The notes below the pieces were generated by a model. That model was not told the DNA's origin. It ran no database searches and saw nothing but the letters and a program-made list of their open reading frames with translations. 12,236 nt of DNA, from assembly GCA_018985225.1 (NCBI GenBank), contig JADGIF010000267.1, forward strand, positions 1-12,236, written 5' to 3'. The stretch is from Amoeboradix gromovi (taxonomy: Eukaryota > Sanchytriomycota > Sanchytriomycetes > Sanchytriales > Sanchytriaceae). Both the position numbers and the translations under genes were made by a program. Positions 6,510 through 12,236 of the stretch are shown in pieces; position 1 is the stretch's first letter, and each line of letters begins with the position of its first letter.

Positions 6510-8297
6510 ATGTCGATGGATGGAACTGAACTTTTGCATTACAAAGGAAATGAGCTGAAATTGGAGGATTTAATTGGGAATGAAAACGCAGAGGATATGG
6601 TAATAAAGGGTAAAGTTGTGCAGGTTCCACTTCATAAGACAGAACAGGATAAAATAGATAGGATAGTTGCATATAAAAAAGTGAGAAAAGATATACAACA
6701 GTGGCAGCCACTAGTAGACCATAACAAAAGATCAAGGCAATTAGACCTTCCTTTTCAAAAGGAAAAGCATAATAATGTTACAATTGCGAGTTTAGCTATT
6801 GGCTTACACGCAGAAAACGAATTTGAAAAGGAAATAATGGAGCTGGAAATGAAAACTGGAATGAATGAGAAGATGGTTAGCGAGAGAGATGAGGCAACTC
6901 TTAACAGTATCACGGAAGAAGAAGTCCGAGAGCGAATCAAGGAGTTAAGAAGATTAAGGGAATTAACGTTTAGGTATGACACCAAAATGAAGAGGCATAA
7001 GAGGATAAAGTCTAGAAAATACAGGCAGATACTAGGAAAAGAAAAGATGAGAAACTCAGTTAAAAATCTTAGCATTACCGAATTACAAGAACTAAGTGGC
7101 AGTGCTGGGAATAATGAAATTGAAGAGCTTAACTTCAAGAGGGCCGAAGAAAGACTAACTTTGCGTCATAAGGATCTAGGAAAGTGGTCTAAAATGATTA
7201 AAAAAAGAGGCAGCAAAGATCCAGTGACACGTAAGGCAATTGCTGAACATTTGCAGCGGCACGAAGAGTTAAAAAGAAAAATGAGCGGTGAAGAAGAGAT
7301 CATGAGTTTGTTAGAGAAGGAGGAACCCAAGGAATCTTCTGTTATGGACAACTTAATGGATTTGAGTTTTATGCAGAATGAACTGGTTGCAAAAAACGCA
7401 AGTAGCGATGAGGATTTATTTTCTGTTGATGAAGAGGAATATGACAGCAAGCCTATATCAGAAACCTATCAAGAAATTGGAATAAAGTCAAGCGCAAATG
7501 ATGTTTTAAATAATTTGAATTCGCAGTTTCATTTTAAGGTTGCTGAAGAATCTAATGTATTTAAAAACAAGAAAAGAGCGGTGGCACAGGTAATAGATGG
7601 TGTAGAATTAGATGATGATCCATTTGAGGGATATAATGAGTCTTCAAATGTAATTGTTGAAGAAGAGTTGGACTCAGATGGTAGTAAATCTAGAAGTTCA
7701 AATGAATCCAATCCGTGGATGTCAGGTATCCAAAATTATCCTGAGAATAATGAGGTGTTCGAAATTGAAGCGTCTGCACCACTAGAAATTAATGAAGATC
7801 AAAAGGCACTAGTTCAAGAAGCTTTTGACGATGCAGCAGACGAATTTAAAAAGGAAAAGAAGGAAATAGAAGACCATGAAGGTGACAAAGTTATTGATTT
7901 GACTCTACCTGGTTGGGGTACTTGGGGAGGATTAAATTCGAAGCCACGGTTACAGAATATAAAGACAAAGACTGTTAAAGGTATTTCCAAAGCCAGTAGG
8001 CACGATAGAAAGAGAGAGAAGGTGATTATTCGTGAAAAAAGATCCAAGTTAGTGGATAAATACTTGATCAAGAAAATTCCATATCCGTATAAATCAGCTA
8101 AGGAGTATGAAGGTGTGCTAAATTGCCCAAGTGGTAAGGAATGGAATACACATAACAACTATGCGAAAGTTAATAAACCTCGTGTAGAGACTAGACTTGG
8201 CAAGATTATTATGCCATTGCGATTGAGCGCCAAAAACAGTCTTACACATGACAAGGAGGCATTAAGTGCAGATTTGTTAAGTTCAGATGATGAGTAA
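6510..8297 (+). CDS. UTP14: U3 snoRNP / small-subunit processome protein Utp14
   Basis: Utp14 is a nucleolar protein needed for 18S rRNA processing. In yeast it activates the DEAH helicase Dhr1 (family knowledge). The 595-aa product has the family signatures in order: AYKKVRKDIQQWQPLV (54-69), ELRRLRELTFRYDTKMKRHK (145-164) then RIKSRKYR (165-172), EERLTLRHKDLGKW (213-226), an acidic low-complexity middle (about 260-400), NPW (401-403), LPGWGTWGG (466-474), and the C-terminal REKRSKLVDKYLIKKIPYPY (508-527) followed by GKEWNT (542-547). It ends in an acidic SSDDE tail. It is shorter than the human (771 aa) and yeast (about 900 aa) proteins, the difference lying mainly in the acidic regions. 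Met1 (MSMDG) or Met3 could be the start; nothing decides between them. It converges on PET127, 40 bp downstream, and its 5' side abuts a decayed mobile gene. Confidence 0.96.
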   Translation: MSMDGTELLHYKGNELKLEDLIGNENAEDMVIKGKVVQVPLHKTEQDKIDRIVAYKKVRKDIQQWQPLVDHNKRSRQLDLPFQKEKHNNVTIASLAIGLHAENEFEKEIMELEMKTGMNEKMVSERDEATLNSITEEEVRERIKELRRLRELTFRYDTKMKRHKRIKSRKYRQILGKEKMRNSVKNLSITELQELSGSAGNNEIEELNFKRAEERLTLRHKDLGKWSKMIKKRGSKDPVTRKAIAEHLQRHEELKRKMSGEEEIMSLLEKEEPKESSVMDNLMDLSFMQNELVAKNASSDEDLFSVDEEEYDSKPISETYQEIGIKSSANDVLNNLNSQFHFKVAEESNVFKNKKRAVAQVIDGVELDDDPFEGYNESSNVIVEEELDSDGSKSRSSNESNPWMSGIQNYPENNEVFEIEASAPLEINEDQKALVQEAFDDAADEFKKEKKEIEDHEGDKVIDLTLPGWGTWGGLNSKPRLQNIKTKTVKGISKASRHDRKREKVIIREKRSKLVDKYLIKKIPYPYKSAKEYEGVLNCPSGKEWNTHNNYAKVNKPRVETRLGKIIMPLRLSAKNSLTHDKEALSADLLSSDDE

Positions 8298-8337
8298 ATT
8301 CTGAATTATATAAAACATATTTGTTTATGATTGTTGT

Positions 8338-9831
8338 TCAGTTTTTATTAATTTGAGTATGCGTTATTACCTCTTGTTCTAAATTGGCTCTTAGCCTGTT
8401 AACAACATCTAAATTTATACTAGATTTGACCCTCTGTTCTATGGATTTTATCTTTCTATATCTAGAAGCAATCTCAACTACAGATGAGGTGTTGTTCGCA
8501 ATTTCAACTTCAGTGGTAAACTCATTTATGAGATTAGCTCTATCAATCACTGTACTCTTGCTAAATATTTTACCATTTAGAACAGTGTCTGTGTTGACAG
8601 TAAAGTGCTTCAATGATTCTTTGCTGTACGACTTCTCTGGCTCAACTAGCTTCTTGAAATTAAACTTGGAAAAGTTATCAGGAACTACTTCATTAAATAC
8701 AGATAACTCATCTTTATCATAGTGTAAAGTAGCTAGTAGTTGGTTTGAATTGGCGTTACTAGTTAACTCCTCCAATATCTTTTCTAATATTTGAATACAA
8801 TTACCAAATACTGCTTCACCCAAGCCAGATGAACCAAACACACGGTACGCCAATTCAGATCTAGATATGTATTGAAATCCAAATATCTCGTTGGTGTTAT
8901 GGTATGCTACAAATATTCCATCCATGTTCCCAATGCAGACTTGAAAATAGTATTTGAGAAACGCTGACCTTATCATATCATAATACTCTCTCTCATAACT
9001 TAAAAATTGGCCTTTATCTCTGATAATTTTGTACCAAGTGCCATTTTTATAATCAGATACGCACAATCTAATAGATAGCACAGCCCTAGTCTTTAAATCA
9101 AAAAATTTGTTATCCAGGTTCTTATTGTAGCAATCTAATTGAGATCTTATCAGTAAGGATTTATAATCTAAAAGATTAAATGATTCCCTTTTGGCTTTTT
9201 CTTGATTATTTATTAATTTTTGAAACTTCTCATGAGTATTTGTCAAGCGGTATTCTAGTACATGACCAAGACTGGACAGAATATTAGGAGAGTCAAACGA
9301 TTTGTCAGCATCGATAGACCATTTGGCATCGCCAGTAGAACCATGCCTTCTTAGAACAATTGTGCATGGAGATGATGCGCCTTGAGTAAATTTGCTGGTT
9401 ATGTCTACGAGGTCTTGAGACAAATCGGAAGTGTTTATGTTTCTTTTGCCAGAGAGGCAAAAATATATTTGGGATAACATACCTGTTACAGTGGACGTTG
9501 AGCCCATGTAGATATGATGTTTCTTCAACGCTTTTAGCAAATTAGCATCCTGAGAAGGAGGAGTGTACGATTGTATCCTAGACAGCTGATCATGTGTAAT
9601 CTTAGGCACCCGTTGAATAGATTCAAAACCTTGCTTGATTCCAGTAATGGTACCTCTGGGTTTAGTTAATAAATTATTTAGCCCGTGTTGTAAACGAGGT
9701 ATTTTACCATCCTGCAGTAATCTAAAAGTAGGATTAAAATTACCGTGCTTGATCAGAACCTTTTTGGTACATGACGATATATCTTTTGACTCAAAATATG
9801 TTGGTAACCAATTTTTGCTGATTCTCGACAT
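8338..9831 (-). CDS. PET127: Mitochondrial RNA-processing protein Pet127
   Basis: Pet127 acts in mitochondria in 5'-end processing and turnover of mitochondrial transcripts, and the family has been linked to the PD-(D/E)XK nuclease fold (established knowledge, from memory). The 497-aa product shows the family core: PRLQHGLNNLL (45-55), SYTPPSQDANLLKALKKH (88-105), YMGSTSTVTGMLSQIYFCLS (108-127), WSIDADKSFDSPNILSSLGH (171-190), LIRSQLDC (227-234), FDLKTRAVLSIR (244-255), then SYEREYYDMIRSAFLKYYFQ (278-297) and IGNMDGIFVAYHNT (300-313) with IFGFQYI (316-322). Asp233, Asp245 and Lys247 (D-x-K) fit a PD-(D/E)XK active site by inference. The N-terminus (MSRISKNWLPTYFESK) is weakly basic, so a mitochondrial presequence is plausible but not clear. 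It stops at TGA (8338-8340), convergent with UTP14 and probably sharing 3' UTR sequence. Confidence 0.93.
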   Translation of the reverse strand: MSRISKNWLPTYFESKDISSCTKKVLIKHGNFNPTFRLLQDGKIPRLQHGLNNLLTKPRGTITGIKQGFESIQRVPKITHDQLSRIQSYTPPSQDANLLKALKKHHIYMGSTSTVTGMLSQIYFCLSGKRNINTSDLSQDLVDITSKFTQGASSPCTIVLRRHGSTGDAKWSIDADKSFDSPNILSSLGHVLEYRLTNTHEKFQKLINNQEKAKRESFNLLDYKSLLIRSQLDCYNKNLDNKFFDLKTRAVLSIRLCVSDYKNGTWYKIIRDKGQFLSYEREYYDMIRSAFLKYYFQVCIGNMDGIFVAYHNTNEIFGFQYISRSELAYRVFGSSGLGEAVFGNCIQILEKILEELTSNANSNQLLATLHYDKDELSVFNEVVPDNFSKFNFKKLVEPEKSYSKESLKHFTVNTDTVLNGKIFSKSTVIDRANLINEFTTEVEIANNTSSVVEIASRYRKIKSIEQRVKSSINLDVVNRLRANLEQEVITHTQINKN

Positions 9832-10229
9832 GTAAGACCCTAAAAATCAATAATGGAAACTCAACACCAGATAGCCTAATGACCTTTAGCGGTTGAATTG
9901 TAGAGTTTAATAGTACAAACTTGAAGGGCAGGTAAAAAAATAAACTCAAAGTTGTAATTTATTTAAAGTTTAGTTTAAGAGACACTACGAAAATTTTTCT
10001 TTCTACTAAGAAATATCTACGAATAAGCTATGTCACTCGGAATCGGAGTAGTAGTCCACTAATTTGATAACATTTTGACAGGGTTTGTCTCCCATTTTCA
10101 TATCTCTTGATGAATAAATGGTAGGGTTTTCTGGTTCGCTCAGTATCTCTAAGGGAGGCAACGGTGGAAAATTAGTTTCAATCCATATTATCTTCTCTGA
10201 ATCCATTTCAAGGAGATCAAATAATTTTA
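9832..10229. other. Intergenic region between PET127 and PMS1
   Basis: These 398 bases separate the divergent PET127 and PMS1 genes and must contain both promoters. The left part (9832-10032) is AT-rich, with no feature I can name. The right part contains the 57-codon minus-strand ORF listed separately. Confidence 0.6.
10033..10206 (-). CDS. Possible 57-aa protein, divergent from PMS1
   Basis: An ATG at 10206-10204 opens 57 codons: MDSEKIIWIETNFPPLPP at the start, a Pro/Glu-rich middle (LEILSEPENP), and an acidic end (LVDYYSDSE). The composition looks protein-like rather than like a shadow. It mostly lies outside PMS1, whose ATG is only 23 bases away on the other strand. The frame is also open upstream to an ATG at 10344, but that part is antisense to the PMS1 ATPase motif and is probably chance. 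No family is recognised. It could be a small gene, or a chance ORF in the promoter of PMS1. Confidence 0.25.
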   Translation of the reverse strand: MDSEKIIWIETNFPPLPPLEILSEPENPTIYSSRDMKMGDKPCQNVIKLVDYYSDSE

Positions 10230-11885
10230 ATGTCACTTCATCTTGTCCAAGATCAACGGATAACTGCGGCAGTATTTCTGCCTTCACTTCAACATTTTGT
10301 ATACGAGCTGATATGTAATTCAATCGAAGCCAATGCAACATCAATTCAAATTGTTATCGGAAAAGATTTAGTAATTTGCAAAGACAACGGCCATGGAATC
10401 AAGGATCTCAATTTAATTGGCACTCAAGGAGCCACTTCCAAGCTTAATCACCGTGGCGTTGCGTTACATTCTATGAATGTGCTATGCAAACTGCAAGTTA
10501 CAACTAAGTGCAAATCTGATAAAATGGGTCAAAGGTGGATGAACAATGAAATTCAACCATTCCCATTTAATTATGGCACCCAAGTGCATCTTTCAAGTAT
10601 TTATCATAACCTACCCGTTCGCAGGAAGCACCTGGATCAACATTTTAACAAAGAACTAGCAAAATGTATTTTACTGCTACAATGTTTTGCTCTTTTGTAT
10701 CCTATTGAATGGATATTTGATAAGATACTTGTAAAGGCTAGTGAGCGTGTAATCTGCTACAAGCAAGAATCAGATTTAATTCATCGGTTAAATAGTTTAT
10801 TCACAGGGATGCATGCAATATCAATTAGCAACGCCAACGGGTATATCAACTTTAGTAGCGTTAAAGAAACCAGGTTGTGTTTGATATACAATGATGAGCC
10901 ATTGTTGCTCAATTTTGAAAAACATAAAAACCTCGTTCTTCTCAAAAAATTATTGAAGCAAGCGTACCAGACATTTAGCTTGTACAAATACATTGTAATA
11001 CTCGACATTAAACACGAATGCCATTATCTTACTGAAATATTGGTTCACGAAATAACCAACTCAATAATCAATGAATTGCAGCAGTATTTTGATTCTCTAC
11101 AAATGTCTTCATTTCAATCACAGTCTGTTCTAAGTAGCTCCAATGCCACTTATACTCAACCAGAAAACAATGCAGATGTGAGAGTGTTTGGCCCTACTGA
11201 TCTTAACGAGCATAAGCAAACCGTCAACATTCTAAAACAAACTACGATGGATTACGGTGTCACTGAATCTGTTCTACTGTTTAAAGACGTTTGCTGTACC
11301 AGCGAAATAGAGCATGACTTAAAAATATCAGACTTTAAGGATATGGTTGTTGTAGGACAATTCAACTTGGGATTCATTTTATGCATGCTAAAGTGCAACG
11401 CAACAAACATTATGTACATAATTGATCAGCATGCTAGCGATGAAATATACAACTTTGAGAATCTGTTGAAATCAAAGAACATTAGCAAGTACCCATTACT
11501 GACGCCTAAATTAATTAAATTTAATCCATCAGAGCTACTACTATTTAATAGGTACTCGCAACAGCTCAAGGACTATGGATTTGAATTCATGGTAGACGAT
11601 GATCAAGTCTACATGATTGTTATTCCAGTTTACAACAATGTGGAATTTAATGAAAATGACATATTTGATATTTTACATCAGTTGGAAAATGGGAACAAGG
11701 TAGCGTTGCCCTTAAAATTAAAGAGCAAGCTGGCTAGCAAAGCTTGCAGATCGAGCATAATGATCGGAGATGTATTACAGCATCAAGAGATGCGGCAAAT
11801 AGTGCATAATTTGTCAAAATTAGATAAACCATGGAAGTGTCCACATGGAAGACCAACAGTTAAGTTACTGCGGGGTTTTCAGTAA
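10230..11885 (+). CDS. PMS1: MutL-family mismatch-repair endonuclease, Pms1 type
   Basis: This is the fungal Pms1 (animal PMS2) subunit, which with Mlh1 forms MutL-alpha and nicks the error-containing strand in mismatch repair. The N-terminal GHKL ATPase has motif I (YELICNSIEANAT, Glu26 and Asn30), motif II (DNGHGI, 52-57) and GTQVHLSSIYHNLPVRRKHL (116-135). The C-terminal endonuclease domain has VVGQFNLGFI (374-383), the complete metal-binding DQHASDEIYNFE motif (399-410), SKACRSSIMIG (503-513) and CPHGRP (537-542). The last motifs match Pms1/PMS2 rather than Mlh1 or bacterial MutL. At 551 aa it is far shorter than yeast or human proteins (over 850 aa), with almost no linker. The stretch between TSKL and ALHSM is shortened and the usual GFRGEAL reads NHRGVAL, so the ATP lid is altered. 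The ATG at 10230 aligns with the usual domain start. Confidence 0.93.
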   Translation: MSLHLVQDQRITAAVFLPSLQHFVYELICNSIEANATSIQIVIGKDLVICKDNGHGIKDLNLIGTQGATSKLNHRGVALHSMNVLCKLQVTTKCKSDKMGQRWMNNEIQPFPFNYGTQVHLSSIYHNLPVRRKHLDQHFNKELAKCILLLQCFALLYPIEWIFDKILVKASERVICYKQESDLIHRLNSLFTGMHAISISNANGYINFSSVKETRLCLIYNDEPLLLNFEKHKNLVLLKKLLKQAYQTFSLYKYIVILDIKHECHYLTEILVHEITNSIINELQQYFDSLQMSSFQSQSVLSSSNATYTQPENNADVRVFGPTDLNEHKQTVNILKQTTMDYGVTESVLLFKDVCCTSEIEHDLKISDFKDMVVVGQFNLGFILCMLKCNATNIMYIIDQHASDEIYNFENLLKSKNISKYPLLTPKLIKFNPSELLLFNRYSQQLKDYGFEFMVDDDQVYMIVIPVYNNVEFNENDIFDILHQLENGNKVALPLKLKSKLASKACRSSIMIGDVLQHQEMRQIVHNLSKLDKPWKCPHGRPTVKLLRGFQ

Positions 11886-12084
11886 ATCAATATGCATACA
11901 GAATATAGCCTTTACTACTATCTAGCTTGCCTGCTACCCTTGTCGAGATTTATTTTATACCAGTTGCCATTAATACTGCAGCATTTCTGCACGTAGTTTT
12001 TATAAATTTATAAAATTTTAGATCACATCATCGCTGCAACAAGTTCTTTATCGGCATATGGGGCTCACAGTATGGAATGGCAGC

Positions 12085-12089
12085 AAAAA
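12085..12089 (-). terminator. Pol III T-run terminator of the 5S gene
   Basis: Five consecutive T residues on the minus strand follow immediately after the closing helix of the 5S rRNA, as expected for RNA polymerase III termination. Confidence 0.8.
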
Positions 12090-12206
12090 GCTACAGCACA
12101 TGGGATTCCCACCCCGTCTCCGATGGCAGTACTAACCATGCCAGCACCTGCTTGACTTCTGAAATTTGACAGGATCAGGTATTTCCAGGTGTGTATGGCC
12201 GTAGCT
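12088..12206 (-). rRNA. 5S ribosomal RNA
   Basis: The minus strand reads GCTACGGCCATAC at the 5' end and GTGCTGTAGC at the 3' end; these form a perfect 8-bp helix I (one G-U). Between them are the conserved AAGCAGG, the TGGTTAGTACTGCCATCGGA block (loop E and C-box region) and GAGACGGGGTGGGAAT. Helix II (CACCTG/CAGGTG) and helix III (CTGA/TCAG) both pair, so the RNA looks functional. The core is 116 nt (12090-12205); exact ends are uncertain by 1-2 nt. The A-box and C-box internal promoter elements lie in the conserved blocks. It is a single copy here, antisense to and about 200 bp beyond the end of PMS1, and not next to other rRNA genes in this window. Confidence 0.93.
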
Positions 12207-12236
12207 GATAGCAGAGTTAGTTTACGGTCTAATACA

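Noticed and set aside
6164-6529. Plus-strand 121-codon ORF overlapping the relic and the start of UTP14
   Set aside because: It is antisense to the recognisable mobile-gene fragment and runs into UTP14 in another frame. It has no family features.
6755-8158. Several minus-strand ORFs of 60-127 codons within UTP14
   Set aside because: They are Ser/Leu-rich mirror frames of the Glu/Lys-rich UTP14 coding sequence.
10033-10344. Full 103-codon minus-strand ORF as a gene; loose likeness of its end to the LPEPE pattern of APC13
   Set aside because: Its upstream part is exactly antisense to the PMS1 ATPase motif I region, and the APC13 likeness rests on a few residues. Only the 57-codon end is kept, as a weak candidate.
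11892-11996. A 34-codon hydrophobic ORF after PMS1 (MHTEYSLYYYLACLLPLS start)
   Set aside because: It is too short, lies in the probable PMS1 3' UTR, and nothing supports translation.
11998-12015. Perfect 18-bp A/T palindrome TTTTATAAATTTATAAAA
   Set aside because: Such palindromes are expected in AT-rich intergenic DNA. No second copy or flanking element was seen.

Overview
The window comes from a nuclear genome of an AT-rich eukaryote. Three genes are recognisable by name: the ribosome-biogenesis factor UTP14, the mitochondrial RNA-processing protein PET127, and the MutL-type mismatch-repair endonuclease PMS1. An aldo-keto reductase, two RNA-binding proteins (one with dsRNA-binding motifs, one with tandem KH domains) and a 5S rRNA gene are also present. 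PET127 is best known from fungi. A decayed gene in the window resembles a multicopy family I associate with early-diverging fungi. An early-diverging fungus or a close relative is therefore my best guess, but this is an inference. The genes use the standard code (TAA and TGA stops) and are nearly intron-free.

Layout: a possible 3' end of an upstream gene (2-103, +); aldo-keto reductase (157-1119, +); a heavily decayed MULE-like transposase (1221-1930, -) that simple ORF calling misses; a protein with about three dsRBD-like motifs (1933-3261, +); a multi-KH protein (3465-5146, +) interrupted by what looks like a 20-nt intron; a second decayed mobile gene (5493-6426, -), GC-richer and plausibly the N-terminal part of a TnpB/Fanzor-like protein; UTP14 (6510-8297, +); PET127 (8338-9831, -), convergent with UTP14 across 40 bp; a possible 57-aa ORF (10033-10206, -); PMS1 (10230-11885, +); and a 5S rRNA gene (about 12088-12206, -).

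The genes do not form a pathway. Four of the six protein genes act on RNA: dsRBD, KH, UTP14 in the small-subunit processome, and PET127 in mitochondria. The most unusual points are the apparent 20-nt spliceosomal intron, the shortened and altered ATP-lid region of the PMS1 protein, and the two transposon relics filling the only long intergenic gaps. I found no CRISPR array, tRNA, or clearly new multi-gene system.
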